Source: Abelmoschus esculentus (taxonomy: Eukaryota; Streptophyta; Magnoliopsida; Malvales; Malvaceae). From it: a stretch of DNA of 64,000 bases. The position numbers were made by a program, and so were the translations under genes. Shown in pieces: positions 1 to 10,092 of the stretch; position 1 is the first letter of the stretch; every line of letters starts with the position of its first letter. The DNA lies in contig JAUCBN010000005.1 in NCBI GenBank assembly GCA_035048815.1, forward strand, positions 17,634,517 to 17,698,516, given 5' to 3'. The notes beneath the pieces are model-generated. The model did not search any database and was not told where the DNA came from. It worked only from the letters and a program-made list of their open reading frames with translations.

Positions 1-107
1 CGATGAATAGACTCCGGATCAACCACGAAGAATGGTTCAATCGCTAAGACGGTACGATCAGACATCTTCTTTACACTGACAGGAATTACCGAGGAAGCAA
101 AGAAAAT
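1..107 (+). pseudogene. Plant mobile domain protein, C-terminal tail (copy A)
   Basis: This stretch is the inverted counterpart of about 4735-4840, which is the C-terminal end of the plant-mobile-domain gene of copy X. Read on the plus strand it gives a basic, glutamine- and arginine-rich tail (TPDQP, RRYDQ, QELPR) with in-frame stops. It converges on the transposase at 390-2580. Only the tail is in the window, so the identity rests on homology to copy X. Confidence 0.5.
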
Positions 108-389
108 AAATTTTTATCATCATGTTCTTATGTTTAAATTGCAATGTACTTGAGAATTTTATTTGAATAATAATTTAATTTGTCATTGTATTTTATTTTC
201 ATAAATAATTACCATTTAAATATTTAAATAATAATTAAATAATTTATTTAAATAAATTTAATTTTAATAAGTTCGTATTTTATTTGAATAAATAAAATAG
301 ATCATACATATTTAAATAGTAATTATTTATCATACATATGTGATCTATTTGAACACTTATTTCGATTGTGACCGGATCCTCTACAAAGC

Positions 390-2580
390 GTGCAATGCTT
401 GATTTAAATGTCCCCCTCTCTTAAGTTTGCGTCATCCATATTGGTATGGATTCAAGTTGATACCGGTCGTCCCTTCAACTTTCTACGAAGATTTGGATTG
501 GATAACCATTCCTCGTTTGTTGGATCATCTGGTCAATAATCTTGATTTGAGATCGTATTGAACTGATTGCGGTATATGTTGGCAATATTATGCAGGTTAT
601 AACACGGATCTGCAAACATAAAAGGGTCCATATGAATTGCATGCATGTGGCCTGTACGTGAGAGCAAGGGTATCTAAATGTTTGAAATTGACTACAGTCA
701 CACCATCTACGATGAAGGTTAACTATAAACATTTTTGACTACAGTTCTTACCCTCATAGAGCTTGCATCCGCTTGAAGTGAAGTCATTCAATCGTGCAGG
801 GTTTGACTCCAATTTTGTCCATTATTTATTCGAACATTAACCTCTTGCCCTTTATCGGCCCAAACCTTACCCAATCAAAAATGTCTCCCACACAATACTT
901 GTAATAGGGAGATATCGTGTTCCTTTAAGCACGGAATTTATTGCTTCGGCAAGGTTTATTGTCATATGTTCGTAACGTCTACCTTCATCGTATGCTTGTG
1001 ACCATCTTTTTTTGGGATGTCATTTACAAACTTAAATACTAGTCCAGCATGTCGTCTCAACCTTCTGATTCTCACATCGAACTTAGGTTGAACTAATTCG
1101 TACCTTCATAAAAAATAAATAAAAAATAATAATAAAATAGAAACAAATCATAAATAAATAAATTAAATTTATTTATTAAATAATTAAAAAATTACCTACA
1201 CTTAAAATCTTTTTCCGGATTTCATTATTCACAAACCTTTTTTTAACATTTGCTGCAATATGACAAATGCAATATGCGGGATATGCATACGGAGGAGACC
1301 ATAAACTTTCGGGTCTATCGATTATTGATAACAGCGCGGTACTTCGATCAGAAATCATGCATACTCCATCTTTTTTCACTACATGATTGCGTAAATGTCT
1401 CAGAAAAAATTTCCGTCCATTAGCGTCTTCCGAATCAACTATGGCAAAGACAATTGGAAATATATTACTATCACCGTCTTGTGCAACAACAAGTAATATA
1501 TTGTCGTATTTCTCATATAACCATGTACCATCCACTTGAATCATGCGCTTGCAAAATAGGAAGCCTTCAATGCAGGCATTGAATGCCCAAAAGAACTTAC
1601 TAAATATTCTTTTACCGAATAATTGTTCACCTCGTACGTTGCATTCTAGTATGGTCTCATACTCTATCATAGTTCCCGAGGAGAAGATTTTTATTGCTCG
1701 AATAAGAGTTGACAACTCATTATACGACTTATCCCAGTCTCCATAAACTTGTATCATTGCCTTTTGCTTCGTCATCCATGCCTTATAATATGAGGGAATA
1801 TATCCAAGTTAATTCCTGATGGACGCTATTAACACTACAATTGAAATCCGTGGTTCTTTTTTAACCAATAGTTTGATGTATGCAGAGATTAAATCAGAGT
1901 CTAAATTAATATGGTCTTGTGATAAAGATACATTTGAACATGTATGTTCCTTATTGAATCGAGTTAACCTCCCACATTTGACTCCTCTGATGGTATGAAA
2001 TTCTTATCCACCAAGGACATTTGCTCTTCCAATTGATACAATGTACGCAATAGGTTTGTGTATTCGATTCAGCAACACAAAACATCATGTCTTTTGATGC
2101 AATACTCTCTCGCAGCTAGTTGTGTATTTTTCTTTGTATCAAATTGAGCCTTTAATAATTCTCCATAGTGGGAAGATGACGACGAACTAAATACATGAGC
2201 TTCATGTTGCGGATCTCGCATAGTAGTATAATCCACCTCAAGCATACGAGGTGGTGGTTCGTAAGATGGGTAAATAGATTGCATTAGCTCGGTCTCTAGT
2301 TTAACATAACCCCAAACAGGTGGATCATTTTTCATACCAAGTTTAGCGACATCGGCATCCCATACATCAACTTCAACATCCACAACTTGCCCTTCATTCA
2401 TATTTGTCAAAACAATTTGGACATCATCCGGATAAGGTAAATTTACATCATCATCTTCTCCTACAGGTACAATATTTTCTTCATCATCACTAAAATCATC
2501 AAGCGATTCTCCTCATTGACCAACAAAATTCTCAGTAACAAGATAATTTCTAAAACTCGTTGTAACTGCAAATTCAAAAA
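390..2580 (-). pseudogene. MuDR-like transposase (copy A), decayed
   Basis: The transposase would cut and paste the element by binding its terminal repeats. The acidic N-terminal part lies at 2069-2580. The MULE DDE-region domain lies at 1176-1775, with WAFNACIEGF, QVDGTWLY, FAIVDSEDANG and MISDRS. The SWIM zinc finger lies near 640-730, with residues WCDCSQF and YPCSH giving the CxC...CxH pattern. An AT-rich intron of about 90 bp at 1104-1193 has GT-AG borders. The start codon used in copy X has become ACG here, the following GRWGESL stretch carries a TGA, and other frameshifts break the frame. The gene cannot make a full protein. Family identity is clear from the domain order. Confidence 0.85.
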
Positions 2581-2959
2581 AATAGCAATCAATGTTCATA
2601 AAAATTACATAAAAATAATAAATAATAAATAATTTTGAATCATAAAAATTAACATAACAAATCTTTACTAGATTTCTCGTACGTAGATTTCTTCTTTAGA
2701 ATTGAGCTGAACTTTGAATCGCCCTTATAGTTCTTTTCCCTGCATAAATTGAGAGCATAGAAATTTCGAATGAAAAATTTTTGGACCCTAAATTTTGCCA
2801 TACCTATGTATATTATATAAAATAAATAATAATAAAAAAAGTACCCTGCCGCACAATGCCAGTGCCAGTGCCAATGCCATGTAGAGGTGACGACCTGGCT
2901 CAATTTATGCATGCATGCAGCGTATTCAGCGCTACGCTGAATTCAGCGCGTTCAGTGTT

Positions 2960-3186
2960 GCCTACAACGCCACCTGGAGGTGGCGACATGCACAGTTGGA
3001 AGGTTGCTTCCTTGCATGGCTCAACATGAGCCAAAAGAAATAAAAAATATATATAATAGAGACAACGCCACCTGCAGGTGGCGTTGGTGTTGGTTTCTTG
3101 TAGCTTTTGGCCTAGATCCCCAAATAAACTTTGAGGATCCCTATTAATTGAAATAATATTTTTTGGATTATCTCACTAATTTTGCC
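2960..3186. repeat. MULE terminal inverted repeat, copy A
   Basis: A terminal block closely matched at 7080-7313 and 8660-8887. It holds an imperfect GC-rich palindrome at 2968-2985 (arms CGCCACCT and AGGTGGCG), a GGCTCAACATGAGCC hairpin, and a perfect 24-base palindrome at 3063-3086 with core CGCCACCTGCAGGTGGCG. It ends in the AT-rich terminus ...TCTCACTAATTTTGCC. Long TIRs are usual for MULEs. The palindromes may be transposase-binding or hairpin sites, which is inference. Confidence 0.75.
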
Positions 3187-4441
3187 TTATTTTGGGCATT
3201 CAATGCCTGCATTGAAGGCTTTCCATTTTACAAGCGCATGATTCAAGTGGATAGTACTTGGTTATATGAGAAATATATTACTTGTTGTTGTTGCACAAGA
3301 CGGTGATAGTAATATATTTCCAATTGCCTTTGACATAATTGATTCGGAAGACGCTGATGGATGAGAATTTTTTCTGAGACATTTACGCAACCATGTAATG
3401 AAAGAAGATGGAGTATGCATGATTTCTAATTGAGTTACCGCGTTATTATCAGTAATCGATAGATCCAGAAGTTTATGGTCTCCTCCGCATGCATATCCGT
3501 ATATTGTTTTCGACATATTACAACGAATGCTAAAAAAAGGTTTGTGAATAATAAAATCCAAAAAAAGATTTTAAGTGCAGGTAATTTTTTAATTATTTAA
3601 TAAATAAATTTAATTTATTTATTTATGATTCGTTCTTATTTTATTATTAATTTTTATTTATTTTTTATGAAGGGTACGAACTAGTTTAACCGAAGTTTGA
3701 TGTGAGAATCAGAAGGTTGAGAAGACATGGTGGATTAGTATTTAAGTTTGCAAATGACATCCCCAAAGAAAGATGGTCACAAGCATACGATGAAGGTAAA
3801 CGTTACTGACATATGACAACAAACCTTGCCAAAACAATAAATTTCGTGCTTAAGGGAACACGACATCTCCCTATTGCAAGTATTGTGTGGGAGACATATT
3901 TTTGATTGGGTAAGGTTTGGGCCGATAAAGGACAGGAGGTTAACGCTATAAATAGTGGACAAAATTGAAGTCAAACCCTGCACGATCGAATGACTTAACT
4001 TCAAGCGGATGCAAGCTCTATGAAGGTAAGAACTTTCGACCCAAGTGGTGCCGAATTTACTATCGAAGCTATGGTTCGAGGTGAGTCAAACATGTTTGTA
4101 GTTAACCTTCATCGTAGATGGTGTGACTGTGGTCAATTTCAAGCATTTAGATACCCATGCTCCCACGCACAGGCTGCATGCATGCATATTTATATGGACC
4201 CTTTTATGTTCGTAGATCCGTGTTATAACCTGCATAATATTGCCAATATATATCGCAATCAGTTCAACACGATCCTAAACTAAGATTATTGGCCAAATGA
4301 TCCAATAAACGAGGAATGGTTACCCAATCCAAATGTTCGTAGAAAGTTGAAGGGACGACCGACATCAACTCGAATCCATACCAATATGGATGACGCGAAC
4401 CAAAGAGAGGGGCATTCAAATCTAGCATTGCACGCTTTGTA
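3187..4441 (+). pseudogene. MuDR-like transposase, C-terminal part of copy X
   Basis: This is the inverted match of about 390-1585. It starts abruptly in the DDE-region domain (WAFNACIEGFPF, QVDSTWLY, DSEDADG) directly after the terminus of copy A. It then has a GT-AG intron beginning near 3578 and the SWIM finger at 4020-4283 (WCDCGQF, YPCSH). Coding similarity fades after a basic tail near 4440. In-frame stops occur in the DDE part (for example after DADG) and after the SWIM domain. The N-terminal half of the same gene is probably 7323-8277. Confidence 0.8.
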
Positions 4442-4708
4442 GAGAACTCAGTCATAGTCGAAACAAGTGTCCAAATAGATCACATATGTATGATAAATAA
4501 TTACTATTTAAATATGTATGATCTATTTTATTTATTCAATATGTATGATCTATTTTATTTATTCAAATAAAATACGAATTTATTTAAATAAATTATTTAA
4601 TTACTATTTAAATATTTAAATGGTAATTAAATGGTAATTATTTATGAAAATAAAATACAAGGACGAATTAAATTATTATTCAAATAAAATTCTCAAGTAC
4701 ATTGCAAT
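4442..4708. other. AT-rich spacer between convergent genes
   Basis: Very AT-rich, with TTTATTTAAATA-type runs, and mirrored at about 110-380 in copy A. It lies between the convergent transposase and mobile-domain genes, so it probably holds both 3' untranslated regions and poly(A) signals. I see no coding content. Confidence 0.6.
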
Positions 4709-6649
4709 TTAAACATAAGAACATGATGATAAAAATTTATTTTTTTCGCCTCCTCGGTAATTCTTGTCAGTGTAAAGATCTCTGGTCGTATCATCTTGGA
4801 GGTTGAACCATTCTTTGTGGTTGATCCGGAGTCTGTTCATCACTAAAAAAAAGTAAGATTCCGTACATATCTTCCAGATTGTATGATGGGCTACTAATAA
4901 TCGGATTATTAGTAGTTGAGGGATACTGAAATTAAGGTATGTATCCTTCATCATCAGTGAATGTTGGTTGATAAGTTATCATGTCCCCAAATGTCGGTTG
5001 TTCTCAATTATTGGGTGGATGAGATTGTACCGGAGACCACGAAGAATACGCCCCTGTAGAATCATCTTTTGTTGGTTCTTGAGAACATTGACCTTGACCA
5101 GACTCTTGTGATAAATGAACGTGCTTCGAACAACGCGAATCTTGAAGCCAGTTATTGGCATCTTCTGTAGATGCAATAAATGGTTTATCATTTTCAGAAT
5201 ACCAAGAATAATACTCTGAATTAAACTGAAAATCAGTAGCTTCAATTGGAGACAAATTATCTTCCCACCGCATGTATTTTTCCTCTCAACAGGAAATAAA
5301 ATATCTTTGCTTATGAGCTCACGTCGCGTCGAATCTGCCTTTATGCACCATATGTATTTGTTCAAAAGATGGTGGAGCTCTAGGAATAGACTGATGAAAA
5401 TTAAATTATTGTAAAATACTATCAGCATAATGATATTTTACAATCGAAAAATGTATAAAGGTACCACTGCACCTCAGAATGTATGACATTGCAGGACATC
5501 TACTGATATACACGCCTCGATTGTTGGATCCACGTAAGACAACCAATTAAACTGTGAAAATAATTATAAAATTAAGAAAAAATATATATGAAATAATTAA
5601 AAAAATGGATTGCAATACTTGACTTTTTTCAACAGTTTGAATTTTCATTCTTATATCTCTAACATTGTTATATACAACATCCGCATTCCTCAATTTATGT
5701 CTCCATCTGTAAATATAAAAAAATATATATAAATTAAATCAATATAAAAGTTATATATATGACCATTTTAATTACAACATTACCTTTCAACCGGCGGGAA
5801 TTCCATATGTATAGGACCTTCGACAATTAGAGTTAAATAAAGCAATCTATACCATGCTCAAGACTGCAATAAGATTGTACACACCCATACCTTAATTTTT
5901 TTCTCCCCAATCATTATTACGATTTTGCACATTTCACGGTATAAAAAACACAATATTGCAGATCTCCAACTATAGTTAACAATTGTGCTCAAATCAGCTA
6001 ACATTGGCAGGTACTGTGTGTGAACCAAATTGTTAGATATATCTGACATTAAAATCCCATCAATGATTTGCATGATATATGCTCTAGTTACAAACGCAAT
6101 TTCTTCTTGACTAGAGCTCTCAGTTACAAAAAGTTCATTTTTTAACCATGAAATTCTTAAACGAAGACCATTTACACATCCATCTGGAGGAATTTTGTCG
6201 AGATATTGTATGCAAACTTCAGCTACTTGATAATTATTGTGTCCCACCAATGGATTCCTATTTATTGGGACACCTAGCTATACAGCTACATCTTTAAGAG
6301 TTATTGTACACTCACCAAATGAAAAGTGAAAAGTGTGTGTCTCGGGTCTCCAACGTTCAAGCAAACCAGTGATCAACCCGGGTACAATCTTAAAACCACG
6401 AAGGAAGGAAGCATTATAAAAACCGAAAAACTGTAGATAATGAACTATTGCTTCCAAAGGTTCTTTGATCTTCCCTCCTCTACGATGAATAGTATGCTCA
6501 AAACCCTATTAAAATTGAGTATAATTAATTATTTAGCGTATTAAAGATAACACAATAAATTTTATAAATAATTTAATTACTTTTTCATCATGAATATGAG
6601 ATAAAACGTGTTCGTGGTCACGATACAATAGAACTCTGGATGACGTCAT
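4709..6649 (-). pseudogene. Plant mobile domain (PMD) protein gene of the MULE
   Basis: Resembles the transposon-type plant mobile domain, the family related to MAIN/MAIL1 and often annotated as serine/threonine-phosphatase 7 long-form homologue. Exon 1 is 6581-6649 (starts MTSSRVLLYRDHEHVLSH). Exon 2 is about 5895-6505 (LEAIVHYLQFFGFY, GLLERWRPETHTFHF, GECTITLKDVAV, IPPDGCVNGLRLRISWL). Further exon-like blocks lie near 5796-5855, 5617-5708 and 4709-5550, with GT-AG borders. A TAG at 6278-6280 interrupts the domain just after the DVAV motif, so this copy is dead. The last part is low-complexity and basic. It converges on the transposase, the place occupied by an accessory gene in maize MuDR. 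Its function in transposition is not known to me. Confidence 0.7.
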
Positions 6650-7079
6650 TTTCAAATAATCTGTAGAAAAAAGAAGATAAAAAATAAACAATATTATATT
6701 CGAGTTAAACACAAAATTAAATACCCTAAACGTAAATTAATAAAATTAAAAAATACATTAATAAATTATACAATAAAATTAAATAAACTAAAAATGATAA
6801 TTAAATTATAATATCAAATAAATATAAATCAACCGAAATAATAATACTTTCGAATATAAAATATTATGTAAAACTTCATCCACTCTAATTCTTCTCATGC
6901 AAAGATACTTCAATACTCAAATTCTGCCTTCAACAAACACCCTAAACCCTATATATAAACTATCAGCTCCAGCCCCCTGATTATCACTTGAACCTTTGTG
7001 CATGCATGCAGATCCATGCCATTGACCTGGTCTGGCCTGTGCATGGCATGCATGTCGTCTGTATGCAATGATTAAAGCT
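6650..7079. other. PMD upstream region
   Basis: AT-rich sequence between the mobile-domain start codon and the terminal repeat. It should hold the PMD promoter and 5' leader. A poorly conserved stretch near 6930-7075 has GCATGCATGC-type repeats also found next to the other termini. No separate gene is visible. Confidence 0.4.
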
Positions 7080-7313
7080 TCCATAACGCCACCTCGAGGT
7101 GGCAACCTGACTTATGGCTGGCCACGGCTTGTCCTTGCATGGCTCAGCATGAGCCGAAAGAAATAAAAATATATATATAATAGAGACAACGCCACCTGCA
7201 GGTGGCGTTGGTGTTGGTTTCCTGTAGCTTTTGGCCTAGATCCCCAAATAAACTTTGGGAATCCCTATTAACCAATATAATAATTTTTTTTGGATTATCT
7301 CACTAATTTTGCC
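7080..7313. repeat. MULE terminal inverted repeat, PMD side
   Basis: Matches 2960-3186 and 8660-8887. It has a perfect palindrome GCCACCTCGAGGTGGC at 7088-7103 and the 24-base palindrome at 7187-7210, then the ATTTTGCC terminus at 7313. By the inversion model it is a hybrid of the PMD-side ends of copies A and X. Confidence 0.7.
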
Positions 7314-7322
7314 CCAAAATAA
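7314..7322. repeat. Inverted copy of 9-bp target duplication
   Basis: CCAAAATAA here is the exact reverse complement of TTATTTTGG at 3187-3195, and both abut a MULE terminus. Nine bases is the usual MULE target duplication. The inverted rather than direct orientation is the key trace of the internal inversion. Confidence 0.65.
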
Positions 7323-8277
7323 CTTAATATCATTTTCCTGAATAATTGTTCACCTCGTATGTTGCATGCTGGTATGGTCTCATACTCTATCATAGTTCCC
7401 GGGATGAAGATTTTTATTGCTCGAATTAGAACTGGCAACTCATTATACGACTTATCCCAATCTCCATAAACTTGTATCATTGCCTTTTGCTTCACCATCC
7501 ATGACTTATAATATAAGGGAATATATCCAAGTTGATTCCTGATGGACGCTATTAACACTACAATTGAAATCCGAGGTTCTTTTTCAACCAATAATCTGAT
7601 GTATGCACAGATTAGATCAGAGTCTAAATTAATGTGGTATGATGATAAGGATACATTTGAACATATATGTTACTCATTAAATCGAGTAACCTCTCACATT
7701 TGACTCCTATGACGGTATGAAATTCTTATCCACCAAGGACATTTGCTCTTCCAATTGATACAACAAACGCAATAGGTTTGTGTATTTAATTCAGCAACAC
7801 AGAACATCATATGTCTTTTGATGCAATACTCTTTCACAGCTAGTTGTGCATTTTTCTTTGTATCAAATTGAGCCTTCGATATTAATTCCCTATAGTGGGA
7901 AGATGACGACGAACCAAATACATGAGCTTCATGTTGTGGATCTCGCATAGTAGTATAATCCACCTCAAGCATACGAGGTGGTGGTTCGTAATAGGTTGCA
8001 TTGGCTCGGTCTCTGGTTCAACATAACCCCAAACAGGTGAATCATTTTTCATACCAAGTTTAGCGACATCGGCTTCCCATACATCAACTTCAACATCCAC
8101 AACTTGCCCTTCATTCATATTTGTCAAAACAGTTTGGACATCATCCGGATCAAGTAAATTTACATCATCATCTTCTCCTACAGGTATAATATTTTCTTCA
8201 TCATCACTGAAATCATCAAGCGATTCTCCCCATCGACCAACAAGATTCTCGGTATCAAGATAATTTTCAGAACCCAT
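7323..8277 (-). pseudogene. MuDR-like transposase, N-terminal part of copy X
   Basis: Starts at ATG 8275-8277 (MGSENYLDTENLVGRWGESL) with a long acidic N-terminal segment. It continues through DYTTMRDPQHEAHVF, YCIKRH, NWKSKCPWW and YRHRSQM, and ends in QVYGDWDKSYNELP...IRGEQLF, where it stops against a MULE terminus at 7313. A small deletion near 8000 and another near 7690 shift the frame. The missing C-terminal half is very probably the inverted block at 3187-4441. Conserved cysteines around CVCCINWKSKC suggest the N-terminal zinc-binding region of MULE transposases. Confidence 0.8.
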
Positions 8278-8887
8278 TGTAACTGCATATTCAAAAAAAT
8301 AGCAAATAATGTTCATAAAAATTACATAAAAATAATAAATAATTTTAAATTATAAAAATTAACATAATCAATCTTACTAGATTTCTCCTACGTAGATTTC
8401 TCTTTAGAGTTGAGTTGAACTTTGAATCCACCTTATAATTCTTTTCCCTGCGTAAATTGAGAGCAAAAAAATTTTGAATAAAAAATTTTTGGATACCAAA
8501 TTTTGCCAGACCTATGTATATTATATAAGATAAATAATAATAAAAAGTACCCTGCCGCACAGTGCCAGTGCCAGCGTCATTTGGAGGTGACGACCTGGCT
8601 CAATTTATGCATGCATACAGCACATTCAGCGCTGCATTGAATTTAGCACATTCAGTGCTGCCTACAACGCCACCTGGAGGTGGCGACATGCACAATTGGA
8701 AGGTTGCTTCCTTTCATGGCTCAGCATGAGCCGAAAGAAATAAAAAAATATATAATAGAGACAACACCACCTGCAGGTGGTGTTGTTGTTGATTTCTTAT
8801 AGCTTTTGGCCTAGATCCCTAAATAAACTTTGGGAATCCTTATTAACCGAAATAATAATTTTTTTGAATTATCTCACTAATTTTGCC
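8278..8887. repeat. MULE terminus and leader, copy X
   Basis: Carries the transposase leader (8278-8560) and the terminal block. An imperfect palindrome lies at 8668-8685 and a perfect 26-base palindrome at 8761-8786, whose core reads CACCACCTGCAGGTGGTG instead of CGCCACCTGCAGGTGGCG. Both symmetrical differences are C-to-T-type changes at CpG, one on each strand, so the palindrome survives. The element ends ...CTAATTTTGCC at 8887. Confidence 0.7.
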
Positions 8888-9222
8888 TTTAATTTTGGTA
8901 TACTTTGATTTCTTATATCATTTTGATTGCTTTCTTAGCCTGTAATTGTTTTGCGTGTCAAGGAATTTTTTTTCTTCTAAATTTGTATAGATTTTTTGGT
9001 AAAATTTGTATTGATTTTTTTGGTATAAATTTCTTCTTTGTTAGATCAGTTAGGTACCATAAAAATTTTGATATTTTTAGGTATAAATTTTGCTATTTAC
9101 ATTAGAATAACACAGAATTAAAGTACAAATAAAATTTCATATTTAGCTAAATCAAAAAGACAAGACTTTTACCTGCACTGTGAAAATAAAAGAGAAGCAT
9201 CATGAAAGATCTCTTGAATTAC
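8888..9222. other. Intergenic, no gene seen
   Basis: AT-rich sequence flanking the MULE. Its first nine bases, TTTAATTTT, should be one target-duplication copy of MULE X; the other copy lies outside the window. Confidence 0.4.
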
Positions 9223-9291
9223 CCGTGAACCATATTTCGGTCATGAAGATACTTCAATCCATGGAGAATAAGTCTTGTATAAGTAGAGACT
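9223..9291 (-). pseudogene. Isolated protein-kinase exon, MAPKKK-like
   Basis: One 69-base exon-like block encodes ILHGLKYLHDRNMVH, the stretch just before the catalytic HRD loop of a serine/threonine kinase. It most resembles the plant MEKK1 class of MAP kinase kinase kinases. It is bordered by an acceptor-like TTATATCAG and a donor-like GTAATT, with phases consistent with a 23-codon exon. No neighbouring kinase exon (DIK...N, DFG) is visible on either side. This looks like a genomic, intron-containing gene fragment carried here by a transposon, not a processed copy. It lies about 200 bases from a hAT terminus (9597). Confidence 0.55.
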
Positions 9292-9492
9292 CTGATATAA
9301 GATTTAATTGGTTATTTTAATTGTTTTTATTTTTTTAATTTGAATTATATTTGATTGATTTTTTTATACCATTTTGTTTAATTTGAGATTTAAGTGCAAA
9401 TTTAGATAGAAATATTTTTATCTTTTGGCATATATAAGGTAATTATAATGTATTTATGTATAAAATATATTATATAATTAATTTATAATTTT

Positions 9493-9597
9493 AGGGAAGA
9501 ATTACGCCTTGCCTACGAAAGGCGAGAGCCTTCGCCTCTCACCTTGGCTCTTTGGACCTTTTACATCTCGGAACGCCTCGCACCTTTTAATACTAAG
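9493..9597. repeat. hAT-type terminus with GGCG-rich subterminal repeats
   Basis: Reverse-complemented, this stretch starts CTTAGTATTAAAAGGTGCG and continues with GAGGCGTTCCGAG and AAAGGTCC. It closely follows the left end of the hAT element at 13396. The partner end is not found within about 700 bases upstream, so the element is truncated or its other end has decayed. Confidence 0.55.
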
Positions 9598-9654
9598 ATC
9601 TATTGTAGTTGTATTTTCTTTTGTTTTCCCAGTGTGAAGGTGGATCAAGGACTG

Positions 9655-9865
9655 GCTCTCGATACCAATTTGTTATGTTTTAGTTTAATTTAAGAAAGGA
9701 CTACGAAAATAGAGGAAGAAGGAGGTTGAAGAAAACAAAATTTTACATTGAGTTTTCACATAAGAGAAAACGACTATATTTGCCCTAATATAAACAAATA
9801 CACCACTTGATTATTTAGTGACAGGTGTAATTTGTCTTTACTCCTAACAACTTCCAGACATAACA
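9655..9865 (-). mobile_element. Small LTR with primer-binding site
   Basis: On the minus strand a 195-base LTR (9671-9865) starts TGTTATGTC and ends CATAACA. It is followed by a primer-binding-site-like TGGTATCGAGAGCC complementary to initiator methionine tRNA. Only about 60 bases of internal region follow before the hAT terminus at 9597. It is a truncated LTR retroelement, probably Copia-type; no second LTR was found. Confidence 0.6.
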
Positions 9866-10092
9866 AAAATAACAAGTAATAATAATAAAATGAGAATCTT
9901 GTTGTTGGGCCATCCATTGCTCCGGTCCATGACCCGTTTAACGCAGAGTAAATGGCACCGTCTCCATTATCCCCTTTTTAGCTAATTCCCACTTCAATTT
10001 CCCAATTTCATGCTCTAAAACGAGCCCTCATTTTCGATCTTCATTTCCTATCCACAGACATTGTCAATTTCACCCCGTTTCGCCTCTCATCC
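9866..10092. other. Unassigned spacer
   Basis: About 230 bases between the small LTR and the start of the solo LTR, moderately GC-rich for the window. Plus-strand reading frames are short and I do not recognise them. Confidence 0.3.

Larger units (their letters stand above)
1..3186 (-). mobile_element. MULE copy A, left part outside window
   Basis: A Mutator-like DNA transposon whose transposase reads on the minus strand and whose transposase-side terminus ends at 3186 (plus-strand end ACTAATTTTGCC). Going leftwards it holds a terminal inverted repeat, the transposase N-terminus, the DDE-region domain, the SWIM zinc finger, and the tail of a convergent plant-mobile-domain gene at the window edge. 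The 9 bases after the terminus, TTATTTTGG, recur inverted at 7314-7322. I read them as the target duplication made when this copy entered copy X. The other end lies outside the window, so total length is unknown. Confidence 0.8.
3187..8887 (-). mobile_element. MULE copy X, split by copy A and internally inverted
   Basis: The transposase-side terminus of X ends at 8887. Its N-terminal transposase part runs on the minus strand to 7314 and stops at TTATTTTGG. The matching C-terminal part starts at TTATTTTGG (3187) but runs on the plus strand, followed by the convergent mobile-domain gene and the second terminus (7080-7313). Re-inverting 3187-7322 would give one element in normal order. The simplest history is that copy A inserted in X in opposite orientation, then inverted TIRs on the mobile-domain sides recombined and flipped the intervening DNA. 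Confidence 0.65.

Noticed and set aside
1543..1746. Plus-strand frame over the transposase
   Set aside because: It is the antisense shadow of the DDE-region domain on the minus strand.
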